DNA of 64,000 bases from J054 sp964613615 (GCA_964613615.1 CAZTIB010000057.1:27453-91452); one strand, 5' to 3'. Shown: positions 44,256 to 53,819, counted from the first letter of the stretch. Numbers and translations: made by a program. The notes: a model not told the origin generated them from the sequence alone.

Positions 44256-45811
44256 CAGTCAGCGCTGGTGACGCGCAGCACTTCTTCCAGGGTTGTTTCG
44301 CCGGCCAGTACTCTGCGTAGCCCGTCGTCGCGAATGCTGGGAGTAAGCTCGCGGGCGTAGCGTTCCATGTCGTGCTCGCCGGCGCCGTCGTGAATCATCG
44401 TACGCAGGGTGTCGTCGATGGCAACGAGTTCATAGATGCCGCTACGGCCACGGTAGCCTTCGCCGACCTTGCTGCCCGTGCGCGGGCGGTAAAGGACAGG
44501 GGGATTTGCGGGATCGGCCCCCATTGCGCGGCACTCGTATTCCTGGGCCTCGGCGGCCTGTTTCGTGTCATCGTCGAGCACTCGCACGAGGCGCTGCGCA
44601 ATGACACCGATCAGGCTCGACGACAGGAGGAAGGGTTCCACCCCCATGTCGCGAAGCCGGGTCACGGCACCCACCGCGGTATTGGTGTGCAGGGTCGACA
44701 GCACCAGGTGGCCGGTCAGGCTCGCCTGCACGGCAATCTCGGCTGTCTCCAGGTCGCGAATCTCGCCCACCATGACCACGTCCGGGTCCTGGCGCAGGAT
44801 CGCGCGCAGGCCCCTGGCGAAAGTCATGTCGACCTTGGTGTTCACCTGCGACTGACCGATGCCGTCAATGTAGTACTCGATGGGGTCTTCCACCGTCATG
44901 ATATTGCGGGTGTCGTCGTTGATCCGTTCCAGCGCTGCATACAACGTGGTGGTCTTGCCCGAACCCGTCGGCCCGGTCACCAGGATGATGCCGTGGGGCT
45001 TGTGGATCAATTCATCCACCTGGTTCATCACGCTGTCTTCCATGCCGAGATGCTTCAGGTCCAGGCGCCCGGCGTTCTTGTCGAGGAGCCGCAGCACCAC
45101 GCGTTCGCCGTGGCCCGACGGCATGGTCGACACGCGCACGTCCACCGCGCGACCGGCGACCCGCAGGGAAATGCGGCCGTCCTGCGGCAGGCGCTTCTCA
45201 GCGATATCGAGCTTCGACATAACCTTGATGCGCGACACCACCAGGGGTGCGACGGCCCGGCGGCTCTGCAAGACTTCGCGGAGCATGCCGTCGACCCGAA
45301 AGCGCACCACCAGCCGGTTCTCGAAGGGCTCGATGTGTACGTCCGACGCGTTTTCCTTGATGGCCGAGGTCAGTAGCGCATTGATCAGGCGAATGATGGG
45401 TGCATCGTCGTCGCTCTCCATCAGGTCCGACGGTTCCGGAAGCTCCTGGGCCATGCGAAACAGGTCGTTGTCTTCGTCGAGCCCTTCTACCATCTGCATG
45501 GTCGAGTTCGATTCGCGCTCGTAGGTGCTCTGCAGGCGCGCCTCGAACTCGTCTGGGTCGACGATGGCGATCACTACCGGCGCCCCGACATAACGCCGAA
45601 CTTCGCTCAGCATGACCGGGTCTGTACCGCGACGAACCAGCGTGAGCGCGCGCCCGTCTTCGAAAGCGTGCACCAGCACGCCGTGGCGCTTGGCAAAGGA
45701 GAACGGCAGCATGCGCTGGCCTTCGCCAAAGGAAGGCGGCGCTTCGACTGTAGTCGGCAGCACGTCATCGAGATCGGCCAGTATTTGTTCAGGCGGCATC
45801 GTCGCAGCCAT
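44255..45811 (-). CDS. gspE: Type II secretion ATPase GspE
   Basis: A 518-residue secretion ATPase. Walker A is VTGPTGSGKTTTLYAAL (about 270), the Asp box DDTRNIMTVEDPIEYY, Walker B QDPDVVMVGEIRDLETAEIA, and His box HLVLSTLHTNTAV. The zinc-binding CxxC pairs normally found in the C-terminal CM domain are missing: where relatives have CPxC, this protein reads RVLDDDTKQ and later GSKVGEGYRGRSG. The motor is otherwise complete. It lies between gspD and gspF, with gspD ending 2 nt upstream. Confidence 0.95.
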   Translation of the reverse strand: MAATMPPEQILADLDDVLPTTVEAPPSFGEGQRMLPFSFAKRHGVLVHAFEDGRALTLVRRGTDPVMLSEVRRYVGAPVVIAIVDPDEFEARLQSTYERESNSTMQMVEGLDEDNDLFRMAQELPEPSDLMESDDDAPIIRLINALLTSAIKENASDVHIEPFENRLVVRFRVDGMLREVLQSRRAVAPLVVSRIKVMSKLDIAEKRLPQDGRISLRVAGRAVDVRVSTMPSGHGERVVLRLLDKNAGRLDLKHLGMEDSVMNQVDELIHKPHGIILVTGPTGSGKTTTLYAALERINDDTRNIMTVEDPIEYYIDGIGQSQVNTKVDMTFARGLRAILRQDPDVVMVGEIRDLETAEIAVQASLTGHLVLSTLHTNTAVGAVTRLRDMGVEPFLLSSSLIGVIAQRLVRVLDDDTKQAAEAQEYECRAMGADPANPPVLYRPRTGSKVGEGYRGRSGIYELVAIDDTLRTMIHDGAGEHDMERYARELTPSIRDDGLRRVLAGETTLEEVLRVTSAD

Positions 45812-45813
45812 GA

Positions 45814-47817
45814 CTAGTCTCCGGTGGTTCCTTCCGCCGGCTGGTCCGTCGCTGGCGCCAGTCCGCGCAAATCGATCGTGGGCGGTTCATCCTCGGCCGA
45901 CGGCACCGGGTTCGGCGACCACGGCAGCACCGGTGGCGCCGGTCGCTTGGCCTCCCAGCTAGGCAGCACCATGTCCGGTTCGCGTGTCATCTGCAGCTGC
46001 CGAATATAGTTGTACTTTGCGTTAGTCTCGAACGCCGCCTGCACGTCGTCACGCAGGATGGTGGGCCGGATAAAGAACATCAGGTTGGTCTTCATCTTAC
46101 TGTTGCTGGTGGCGCGAAACAGTGCTCCGAGCAGCGGGATGCTGCCCAGTATCGGTACGCGTTCTTCGCGCTCGCGCATCTCTTCCTGAATCAGCCCACC
46201 GATCACCAGCACCCCGGCATCCTCGACGATCACCGCGGTATTGATCTTTCGGTTGGACGTGATCAGGTCGACCGCCGCCGTGCTCGGCAACAGGCTGGAA
46301 ATTTCCTGTTCGATCTTCAGCCGCACAGCGTTGCCTTCGTTGATCTGCGGTGTAATCTTGAGCGTCAGGCCCACATCTTCCCGTTCGATGGTCTGGAAGG
46401 GGTTCACCGAGCCCACGCCCCCGGCGTCCGTGAAGCTGCCGGTGACAAAGGGCACCTCCTGGCCAACCTGTATCTCCGCCTCTTCATTGTCGAGTGTGAC
46501 CAGCACGGGTGTCCCCATGATGTTCGAGTCCGCGTCGGCTTCCAGGGCTTCGATCAGGGCTACGAAACTCAGGCCCGAGTCGGAAACTCTACCCAGGCCC
46601 AGCGTGATGCCATCCGGGATGAGCCCGGTGGCATCGACGTCACCGTTGCCACCGATCACACCGGCCAGGGAGCTGACGCCCGTCACGCCGCTAAAGTCTG
46701 TGACGCCGGCAATATTCTCCAAATCCGAGTCCGCAATTGCCCAGGTTACGCCGAGATCGGAGGCCCGTTCGGCCTCCACCGAGACGATGATTGTTTCCAG
46801 CAATACCTGGAGGCGACGGATGTCGAGCTTGTCGATGACGCTCATCATCGACCGCATGACCTTCGGCGGCGCGGTGATGATCAGCGCGTTCGTGGACTCG
46901 TCGGCCCACACGTTGACGTCGATGGTCTCCGGACCACTCTGGTCAGCCTCGGAGATTCTCTGATACTGGCTTTGCAGTTTCTCCGACAGCTCGGTGGATT
47001 CTGCGTAGCGCAGGTAACGCACCTGGGTGTCACCGCCCGATTCCAGCGGGGTATCGAGATGTGCGATCAGCGCTCGCAATCTGAGGCGGTCGGCCTTGTC
47101 GCCGCTCACCAGTACGCTGTTCGTGCGATCGTCCGCCACAACGGTTGTCATCTTGCCCGCTGATGCACCTTCCGCCCGGGCGCCCTGCGTCAGCGTGGTA
47201 ATCAGGGTAACGACCTGGCTGGCCGTCGCAAACTCCAGCCGGATGACCTCGACTTCTTCGTCGCCGGCCTGGTCGATGCGGCGGATAATTCGCAGCATGC
47301 GCTGCACGTTGGCCGCGCGGTCGGAGATGATCAGCATGTTGGACGCCGGGTAGGCCGCCAGGTGCCCGTATTGCGGGATCAGCGGGCGCAGTATGGGTAC
47401 CAGTTGGGACGCGGCGATATTCTGCACCTGGATGACCTGGGTCAGGATGTCGTCGGGTCGGGCCCCGGGGCTGTCAGTCATCTCCGTGCCCGGCACCTGG
47501 CGGGCATTCGCGTCGGGCAGAATCTTGACGACGTCACCGGACGGCACGGCGACGAAGCCGTAGACCGACAGAATCGACAGGAAGGCCTCATAGAAGGCGT
47601 CGGCGGTCATCGGCACCGATGACAGCATCGTGACCTGGGCCTTGACCCGGGGATCCAGGACAAAATTCTGGCCGCTGATCTCACTCACCGCCTCAATGAC
47701 CTGGCGAATGTCGGCGTCTTTGTAGTTCGGCGTGATCGTTGCCTGCTGGGCGCTGCTAGCCCCTGCCAGCAGCAAGCCGGCCGTCAGGGCCACAAGCCTC
47801 GACGCTGTGCCGTTCAC
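45814..47817 (-). CDS. gspD: Type II secretion secretin GspD
   Basis: A 667-residue outer-membrane secretin. Signal peptide MNGTASRLVALTAGLLLAGASSAQ, N0 domain starting ITPNYKDADIRQVIEAVSEI, ring-building N1-N3 repeats (TNSVLVSGDKADRLRLRALI, TNALIITAPPKVMRSMMSVI) and the secretin beta-barrel domain with GQEVPFVTGSF, VGLTLKITPQINEGN and VPILGSIPLLGALFR. A C-terminal tail of about 60 residues is proline-rich. No pilotin gene (gspS) is visible nearby. It overlaps gspC by 4 nt. Confidence 0.96.
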   Translation of the reverse strand: MNGTASRLVALTAGLLLAGASSAQQATITPNYKDADIRQVIEAVSEISGQNFVLDPRVKAQVTMLSSVPMTADAFYEAFLSILSVYGFVAVPSGDVVKILPDANARQVPGTEMTDSPGARPDDILTQVIQVQNIAASQLVPILRPLIPQYGHLAAYPASNMLIISDRAANVQRMLRIIRRIDQAGDEEVEVIRLEFATASQVVTLITTLTQGARAEGASAGKMTTVVADDRTNSVLVSGDKADRLRLRALIAHLDTPLESGGDTQVRYLRYAESTELSEKLQSQYQRISEADQSGPETIDVNVWADESTNALIITAPPKVMRSMMSVIDKLDIRRLQVLLETIIVSVEAERASDLGVTWAIADSDLENIAGVTDFSGVTGVSSLAGVIGGNGDVDATGLIPDGITLGLGRVSDSGLSFVALIEALEADADSNIMGTPVLVTLDNEEAEIQVGQEVPFVTGSFTDAGGVGSVNPFQTIEREDVGLTLKITPQINEGNAVRLKIEQEISSLLPSTAAVDLITSNRKINTAVIVEDAGVLVIGGLIQEEMREREERVPILGSIPLLGALFRATSNSKMKTNLMFFIRPTILRDDVQAAFETNAKYNYIRQLQMTREPDMVLPSWEAKRPAPPVLPWSPNPVPSAEDEPPTIDLRGLAPATDQPAEGTTGD

Positions 47818-48740
47818 CGCGTGCCTCGCGTCGAGGAATCAAGCTGAGAAGTATCGAGGGTCATATTCTGGGACTGTCCGTTGCGTTCCACTGTCAGGTT
47901 AACTTGAGTTGCATCGCCCAGGCTGCGGAAAATCTGCATGCCTTCGGCCGGATTGGTTAGCGAAATGCCGTTGACGGCGGTGACGAGGTCACCCGGGCGC
48001 AGGCCCAGGGCCGAGAACTGCTGACGGTTCCGTCCCGGGTAGACCCGGTAACCGCGCAATTGCCCGTTGGGCATGAAGGGTTGCGGACGGACCACGTCGG
48101 TAAACGTGGCCGCGTTCTGCTGCACCACCTGCTGCACCGTCGGCGATGCGTTACGTCTGGACGTTCGCCGTGTAGTCGGCGCGGGCGCTGATTCGTTGAA
48201 TTCGCGAGGCAGCCGCAAGGCCTCCAATACGCCGCCTCGGCTCAGGATCGCCCGGTCCGTGCGCACCTGCTGGAGCGTGGCGCCGCCAGGGATGGGGTCG
48301 CGCAGGAAATATACTTTCTCATCCCCCGATGCATCGGCAATGATCGCGTGGGCCGAATCGGGGTTGCTCGCTGCCACGGCCGCCTTCAGGGTCAGGTTCA
48401 ACCGGGTATCCGGGGCCTCCAGGACGTCCCGGTCGCTGAGTCCCTCAGGTTCCGGCTCGGGCTCCGCTTCAGCCTTGCCAAACAGCTGGGCTGCCAGCAG
48501 GGCGTTAAAATCCTGGCCACTGCCGGCGCCAGCGGCGCGGTCTCCCGCGGGAGCCAGCGGTGGTTCCCAGCCGATGGGGCTCGGTGGCGGGTACACGAGC
48601 CAGGTAATCCTGGCCAGGTACCAGCCGATGGCGATCACCAGCAGCAGCGATATCCAGAAAGGCAGACGATCACTGGCCTGCGCCAGCCACTGTTCGGGTG
48701 ACCGGTCCTGCAATCGCGCCAGGAGCTCTTGAACGTTCAT
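47814..48740 (-). CDS. gspC: Type II secretion protein GspC
   Basis: A 308-residue protein. Short cytoplasmic N-terminus, one membrane helix (about 27-47, LPFWISLLLVIAIGWYLARI), a periplasmic HR domain (about 95-185) with AQLFGKAE and LNLTLKAAVAASNPDSAHAII, and a C-terminal PDZ domain (about 225-300, GYRVYPGRNRQQFSALGLRPG, LVTAVNGISLTNP). It links the inner-membrane platform with GspD. The ATG MNVQELLARLQDR is chosen because it precedes the helix by a normal cytoplasmic stretch; a further 22 codons upstream add nothing. Confidence 0.9.
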   Translation of the reverse strand: MNVQELLARLQDRSPEQWLAQASDRLPFWISLLLVIAIGWYLARITWLVYPPPSPIGWEPPLAPAGDRAAGAGSGQDFNALLAAQLFGKAEAEPEPEPEGLSDRDVLEAPDTRLNLTLKAAVAASNPDSAHAIIADASGDEKVYFLRDPIPGGATLQQVRTDRAILSRGGVLEALRLPREFNESAPAPTTRRTSRRNASPTVQQVVQQNAATFTDVVRPQPFMPNGQLRGYRVYPGRNRQQFSALGLRPGDLVTAVNGISLTNPAEGMQIFRSLGDATQVNLTVERNGQSQNMTLDTSQLDSSTRGTR

Positions 48741-48851
48741 CGGGATACCCGCAACTCCGTGGCCCGCCGGGCCTGCGAGATATATGGCAAATTGCTGATA
48801 TGGCACGATAGTGTCGCCCGCCCGAGATGAAAGGACAAGAGCAGAAATGTC

Positions 48852-48879
48852 TTGTAAGTGTTGGCATCACCCATATATT
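48852..48879 (+). promoter_or_regulatory. Candidate promoter for clpS-clpA
   Basis: TTGTAA, a 16-nt spacer and TATATT, in the divergent region between gspC and clpS, about 100 nt before the clpS ATG. Spacing and bases are reasonable for sigma70, but other AT-rich patches lie nearby. Confidence 0.4.
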
Positions 48880-48982
48880 TGGTCGTATTCTGCGGGTGTG
48901 GACAGGCTCAGACTGGGGCCCCGTTCCCGATAATGGAATTCCAGCCCCCGGCGGCTGTCTGAGGGACGCCGATTGGACAGTG

Positions 48983-49357
48983 ATGACATTTGATGCAACA
49001 CAGCAAAACGGCCCCCGCAATGGCAACGGGGACGATGACGACCAACCGGGTCTGCCGGACGATGGCCGTGGACTGGCGGTTGAGGAGGCGCGGCCGAAAC
49101 TCAAGAAGCCACCGCTGTTTCGGGTGGTGCTGCTCAATGACGACTACACCCCCATGGAATTCGTCGTCCAGGTGCTGGAATTGATCTTCAGCATGGATCG
49201 GCCCAACGCGACCCGCATCATGCTGGAGGTTCATACGAAGGGTAAGGGAGTCTGCGGGGTCTTTACCTACGAGATCGCGGAGACCAAGGTGGCGCAGGTA
49301 AGTTCCTACGCGGAACAGAACCAGCATCCGTTAATGTGCACGCTGGAAGAAGTGTAA
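48983..49357 (+). CDS. clpS: ClpP protease adaptor ClpS
   Basis: A 124-residue adaptor that brings N-end rule substrates to ClpAP. The core is LFRVVLLNDDYTPMEFVVQVL followed by ATRIMLEVHTKGKGVCGVFTYEIAETK. The N-terminal 45 residues are a flexible acidic Gly/Asn/Asp-rich tail, longer than in E. coli (about 20). The ATG MTFDATQQN is chosen, since the frame continues upstream with no match. ClpA starts 3 nt after its stop, the standard pair. Confidence 0.93.
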   Translation: MTFDATQQNGPRNGNGDDDDQPGLPDDGRGLAVEEARPKLKKPPLFRVVLLNDDYTPMEFVVQVLELIFSMDRPNATRIMLEVHTKGKGVCGVFTYEIAETKVAQVSSYAEQNQHPLMCTLEEV

Positions 49358-49360
49358 ATT

Positions 49361-51649
49361 ATGCTCAGCAGTGAATTGGAATATTGCCTGAACGAGGCTT
49401 TCAACCAGGCCCGTAACGAGCGTCATGAGTACATGACTGTCGAGCATCTGCTGCTTGCACTCATGAACATCCCGCACGTCGATGAGATATTGAAAAGCTG
49501 CAGTGCTGACCTGGAGCGCCTGCGCAAGGATCTCAAGTCTTTCATCGAGGAGTCCACGCCGCGCCTGACGGGTGAAGAAGGCGAAGAAGTCCAGCCTACG
49601 CTCGGTTTTCAACGTGTCCTGCAGCGCGCAGTCTTTCATGTGCAGTCAAGCGGCAAGAAAGAAGTTCGTGGCGAAAATGTCCTGGTGGCCATCTTCGGCG
49701 AGAAGCAGTCCCACGCGGTGTATTTGCTGGGTCTGCAAGACGTATCGCGCCTGGACGTGGTGAATTTCATTGCCCACGGCCTCAGCAAGGTGGAGGACGG
49801 TGGAGACGAAAGTCGTCGCGACAAGCCAGACAGCGAAGTCGAGGCGGAAGGCGGGTCCAGCCCGCTCGACAGTTTTGCTGTCAACCTGAACCGCCGCGCC
49901 GAAGAGGGCAGCATAGACCCGCTGATCGGCCGCGGGCCGGAGATTGAACGCACCATCCAGGTGCTGTGCCGGCGCCGCAAGAACAATCCGCTGTACGTGG
50001 GCGAAGCCGGCGTGGGCAAGACAGCGCTGGCCGAGGGTCTGGCCAAGATGATCGTCGAGGACGAGGTCCCCGAAGTGCTGAAAGACTGCACGATCTATGC
50101 CCTCGACATGGGCTCGCTCCTGGCCGGCACCAAGTACCGGGGTGATTTCGAAAAACGCCTGAAAGGTGTGATCGCCGAGCTGGGCAAGGATCCGGGGTCG
50201 ATCCTGTTCATCGACGAAATTCATACCGTAATCGGCGCCGGTGCGGCGTCCGGCGGCGTGATGGATGCATCGAACCTGATTAAGCCGGTGCTGGCCAACG
50301 GTCAGATGCGCTGCATTGGTTCAACCACCTTCAAGGAGTACCGGGGCATCTTCGAGAAAGATCACGCCCTGGCCCGCCGTTTCCAGAAGATCGACATTGT
50401 CGAGCCCAGCGTTGGCGAGACGGTGGATATCCTGAAGGGCTTGCGTTCGCGTTTCGAGGAACACCACGGCGTCACGTATACGGACGATGCACTGGTGTCT
50501 GCGGTGGAGCTGGCCGAGCGCCATATCAACGAGCGCCAGCTGCCCGACAAGGCCATTGACGTGATCGACGAAGCCGGCGCGCGTTCGCGCCTGCAACCGG
50601 AGGCGGAACGCACTAACGTCGTCGATGTCGAGGATATCGAGCAAATCGTAGCGCGGATGGCGCGCATTCCCCCGAAAAGCGTATCGGCCTCGGACCGCGA
50701 CCAGCTCAAGAACCTGGAGCGCGATCTGAAGCTGGTGATCTTCGGCCAGGATCCGGCCATCGAGGCCCTCGCATCGGCCATCAAGATGGCGCGCTCGGGC
50801 CTGCGCGAGCCCGAGAAACCCGTCGGCGCCTTCCTGTTTACCGGGCCCACAGGCGTGGGCAAGACCGAGGTCACGCGCCAGCTGGCCCACAGTCTCGGCA
50901 TCGAACTTGTTCGCTTCGACATGTCCGAGTACATGGAGCGGCACACGGTGTCGCGGCTGATTGGCGCGCCGCCCGGATACGTCGGCTTCGACCAGGGTGG
51001 TTTGCTAACCGAATCGGTGAACAGGAATCCGCACTCGGTGGTGTTGCTGGACGAAATCGAGAAAGCGCATCCGGAAGTCTTCAACCTGCTGCTGCAGGTC
51101 ATGGACCACGGCACGCTGACGGACAACAATGGCCGCAAGGCAGACTTCCGCAACGTGATACTGGTGATGACGACCAACGCCGGTGCCCAGGAAATGAGCC
51201 GGGCATCCATCGGTTTTACGGAGCAGGATCACACCACCGATGGCATGGCCGCCATCGAACGGCTGTTCTCACCAGAGTTCCGCAATCGGCTGGACACGGT
51301 TATCCAGTTTGGGTCGCTGAACCGCGAATCGGTGCTGCGAGTTGTAGACAAGCTGGTGCTGGAACTCGAGGCGCAGCTCGAAGACCGGGATGTGAGCCTG
51401 GACCTGGAAGACTCCGCGCGGCAGTGGATTGCCGAACGCGGCTACGATCCGAAGATGGGCGCCCGGCCAATGGCGCGCATTATCCAGGAACACATCAAGC
51501 GGCCGCTGGCCGAAGAATTGCTGTTCGGCGAGCTGTCCGACGGGGGTTCGGTCCGGATCATTCTTGGTGAAAACGGCGAGCCGGCATTCGTGGTGACGCC
51601 GAATACGCTGCAGTTAGAACACCTGTCTGAGGAGTCCCCGGCCGAGTAA
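49361..51649 (+). CDS. clpA: ATP-dependent Clp protease ATPase subunit ClpA
   Basis: A 762-residue AAA+ unfoldase for ClpP. N-domain (about 1-145), first AAA with GEAGVGKTALAEG and LFIDEIHTVIGAG, second AAA with GPTGVGKTEVTRQL and LLDEIEKAHPEVFNLLLQVM. The ClpP-binding loop is MSRASIGFTEQ. There is no ClpB-type middle coiled coil. Length matches E. coli ClpA (758). Confidence 0.97.
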   Translation: MLSSELEYCLNEAFNQARNERHEYMTVEHLLLALMNIPHVDEILKSCSADLERLRKDLKSFIEESTPRLTGEEGEEVQPTLGFQRVLQRAVFHVQSSGKKEVRGENVLVAIFGEKQSHAVYLLGLQDVSRLDVVNFIAHGLSKVEDGGDESRRDKPDSEVEAEGGSSPLDSFAVNLNRRAEEGSIDPLIGRGPEIERTIQVLCRRRKNNPLYVGEAGVGKTALAEGLAKMIVEDEVPEVLKDCTIYALDMGSLLAGTKYRGDFEKRLKGVIAELGKDPGSILFIDEIHTVIGAGAASGGVMDASNLIKPVLANGQMRCIGSTTFKEYRGIFEKDHALARRFQKIDIVEPSVGETVDILKGLRSRFEEHHGVTYTDDALVSAVELAERHINERQLPDKAIDVIDEAGARSRLQPEAERTNVVDVEDIEQIVARMARIPPKSVSASDRDQLKNLERDLKLVIFGQDPAIEALASAIKMARSGLREPEKPVGAFLFTGPTGVGKTEVTRQLAHSLGIELVRFDMSEYMERHTVSRLIGAPPGYVGFDQGGLLTESVNRNPHSVVLLDEIEKAHPEVFNLLLQVMDHGTLTDNNGRKADFRNVILVMTTNAGAQEMSRASIGFTEQDHTTDGMAAIERLFSPEFRNRLDTVIQFGSLNRESVLRVVDKLVLELEAQLEDRDVSLDLEDSARQWIAERGYDPKMGARPMARIIQEHIKRPLAEELLFGELSDGGSVRIILGENGEPAFVVTPNTLQLEHLSEESPAE

Positions 51650-51663
51650 GCCCGGGCGGCCGA

Positions 51664-51882
51664 TCAGCGGGACCGGTAGACGATGCGGCCCTTGGTCAGG
51701 TCGTACGGCGTCAATTCCACCGTGACCTTGTCGCCGGTCAGAATACGAATGTAGTGCTTGCGCATCCGGCCGGAAATGTGGGCCGTGACAACGTGACCAT
51801 TCTCCAGTTCTACCCGGAAGGTGGTGTTGGGCAGCGTCTCGGTCACGACGCCTTCCATTTGTATGGCTTCTTCTTTCGCCAT
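51664..51882 (-). CDS. infA: Translation initiation factor IF-1
   Basis: A 72-residue S1-fold factor that occupies the ribosomal A site during initiation. MAKEEAIQMEGVVTETLPN, GHVVTAHISGRMRKHYIRIL and GDKVTVELTPYDLTKGRI are the family pattern. The ATG at 51882 gives the canonical start; the frame continues upstream into aat with no match. It is convergent with clpA, 14 nt apart, and follows aat on the same strand. Confidence 0.97.
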   Translation of the reverse strand: MAKEEAIQMEGVVTETLPNTTFRVELENGHVVTAHISGRMRKHYIRILTGDKVTVELTPYDLTKGRIVYRSR

Positions 51883-51952
51883 CAGCACTCTCGTTTCGAA
51901 GGCCGCGCATTGTGCAAGAACCGCGGAACCCCTGCAAGGCTGGGGACTCCAG

Positions 51953-52669
51953 TCAGAGCAATTCGGAGCTCGCAACCGGTCCGGCGACCCAGGGCTTGAG
52001 GGGCTGGAGTGCCTGCAGACGCTTCACCCGCTGCAGAAATTCCTGCCGGGGCAGGCACCGGCTGCCGAGGGATTCGAGGTGCGGCGTTGGCAGCTGGCAG
52101 TCGATGAGTTCCACGCCCAGCGCGAGGCAGCGGTCGGCAAGGGTCACCAGCGCAACTTTTGATGCGTCCGTGACCGCGCTGAACATGGATTCCCCGGCAA
52201 ACATGCGGCCGATCGCAACCCCGTAGAGCCCGCCGGTCAGGGTTTCCCCCTGCCAGATCTCCACCGAGTGGGCGTGGCCGAGCTCGAACAGCGACTGATA
52301 GGCCTGGCGCATCTCCGGTGTAATCCAGGTGCCGGTTGCCGCGCGAGATTCCGCACAGCCGGCGATCACGGCGTCGAAGGCCTGGTCCACGGACACGGTG
52401 AATCGATCGCGCTTCAACGTGCGGCGCAGGCTCCGCGACACGTGCAACTCGCCCGGCAAGAGCACGGCACGCGGCTCAGGTGACCACCAGAGTATCGGTT
52501 GCCCTTCGTTGAACCAGGGAAAAATGCCGCGCCGATAGGCGGCGAGGAGCCGCTCCGGCGACAGGTCGCCACCCACGGCCAGGAGCCCATTCGGGTCACG
52601 CAACGCCCGGTGCGGACTCGGAAACGCTTCCGGTGGATCATCCGGCGCCAGCCAGCGCAGTTCAGCCAT
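51953..52669 (-). CDS. aat: Leucyl/phenylalanyl-tRNA--protein transferase
   Basis: A 238-residue enzyme that adds Leu or Phe to N-terminal Arg/Lys, making ClpS substrates. FPSPHRALRDPNGLLAVGGDLSPERLLAAYRRGIFPWF and WWSPEPRAVLLPGELHVSRSLRR are diagnostic, with TYSVEIW-like HAHSVEIWQGETLTGGLYG in the middle. The ATG at 52669 is used because MAELRWLAPDD matches family starts. The gene overlaps the previous reading frame by 8 nt. With clpS, clpA and this gene in one neighbourhood, the N-end rule branch is present. Confidence 0.95.
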   Translation of the reverse strand: MAELRWLAPDDPPEAFPSPHRALRDPNGLLAVGGDLSPERLLAAYRRGIFPWFNEGQPILWWSPEPRAVLLPGELHVSRSLRRTLKRDRFTVSVDQAFDAVIAGCAESRAATGTWITPEMRQAYQSLFELGHAHSVEIWQGETLTGGLYGVAIGRMFAGESMFSAVTDASKVALVTLADRCLALGVELIDCQLPTPHLESLGSRCLPRQEFLQRVKRLQALQPLKPWVAGPVASSELL

Positions 52670-53819
52670 CTTTATTTCGGTACGGCATGTGCTCACGGAC
52701 TACGGCCATGTAGTCGTCAATGTGAGCGCGCTCGCGCTCAAGGTAGTCGTCCACTGCCGCAGCGAACTGGGGGTGCGATAGCCAGTGCGCCGACCAGGTC
52801 TCCGTGGGTACGAAGCCCCGGCTTATCTTGTGCTCCCCCTGGGTCCCGGGTTCGAAATGCGCCAGCCCGTGGGCGATGCAGTAGTCAATGCCCTGGTAGT
52901 AGCAGGTCTCGAAATGCAGGCTGTGATAGTGCCCGGAGCTGCCCCAGTAACGCCCATAGAAAGTGTCGGCGCTGCGAAAGCAGATGGCGACGGCAATGGG
53001 CTCGCCGCCGAACTCCGCGAGTACAACAACGAGATGTTCAGGCAGCGTGCGCGCCACTTCGAGGAAAAAGTCACCGTTCAGGTAGGGTTCGCGGCCGCGC
53101 CGCCAGAACGAAGATGCGTACAGCGGCATGATTTGCTGCCACGTCTCATGGTCGATATCGGTGCCGGACAGCGTTCGAAAACTGACGCCGGCTTCTTTCA
53201 CGCGGCGGCGTTCGCGTTTCACCTTCTTGCGCTTCACGGCCGTGAAGGCGCCGAGAAACTCATCGAAGTCACTGTAGCCGGGATTGTGCCAGTGAAACTG
53301 ACAGTCCTTGCGCAGCAGCAGATCGTGGTCTTTCAGCGCGTCGATTTCCACCGGTGGCGGAAACAACAGGTGCACGGACGATGCTCGCCTTTCGGCAGCC
53401 AGTTCCCGGGCGCCCGCCAGCAACGCGGCCATGCTCTGCGCGGGGTCCCGGCTGCCCGCGGTGAGCAGCCGCGGACCGGTCACCGGCGTGTAGGGCACTG
53501 CCGCTACGAGTTTCGGGTAATACGCCAGGCCTGCGCGACGGTAGGCATCGGCCCAGGCGAAGTCGAAGACGAATTCGCCCCACGAATCGGTCTTCAGGTA
53601 CAAGGGCAGGGCGCCCTGAAGACGGCCCTGCTCGTCGCGGGCAAGCAGGTGGCATGGCTGCCAGCCCGTGCCCGGCCCCACGGCGCCATTGTGCTCCAAC
53701 GCGGCCAGGAACTCGTGCCGCACAAAGGGCTGATCGGTGCCGGTCAGCGCGTTCCATTCGGCGGCCGGTACGGTATCAATGGAAGTCAGCGTCTCAGTCC
53801 GCACCGGGTTCTCCGCCAT
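52662..53819 (-). CDS. FemAB-like/DUF482 GNAT-fold acyltransferase
   Basis: A 385-residue protein of the DUF482 (FemAB-like) family. Visible family pattern: PFVRHEFLAALEHNGAVGPGTGWQPCHLLAR, FDFAWADAYRRAGLAYYPKL, VHLLFPPPVEIDAL and DFLGAFTAVKRKKVKRERR. The last box, with three Arg/Lys-rich runs, is conserved. In FemAB proteins this fold adds amino acids from charged tRNA to peptidoglycan precursors; for DUF482 the substrate is not known. It lies between trxB and aat on one strand, as in Pseudomonas. Confidence 0.8.
   Translation of the reverse strand: MAENPVRTETLTSIDTVPAAEWNALTGTDQPFVRHEFLAALEHNGAVGPGTGWQPCHLLARDEQGRLQGALPLYLKTDSWGEFVFDFAWADAYRRAGLAYYPKLVAAVPYTPVTGPRLLTAGSRDPAQSMAALLAGARELAAERRASSVHLLFPPPVEIDALKDHDLLLRKDCQFHWHNPGYSDFDEFLGAFTAVKRKKVKRERRRVKEAGVSFRTLSGTDIDHETWQQIMPLYASSFWRRGREPYLNGDFFLEVARTLPEHLVVVLAEFGGEPIAVAICFRSADTFYGRYWGSSGHYHSLHFETCYYQGIDYCIAHGLAHFEPGTQGEHKISRGFVPTETWSAHWLSHPQFAAAVDDYLERERAHIDDYMAVVREHMPYRNKDG

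Noticed and set aside
44372..45376. A 334-codon open frame on the + strand, antisense to gspE
   Set aside because: Shadow frame: the opposite strand has Walker A and B of GspE and the frame has no motif.
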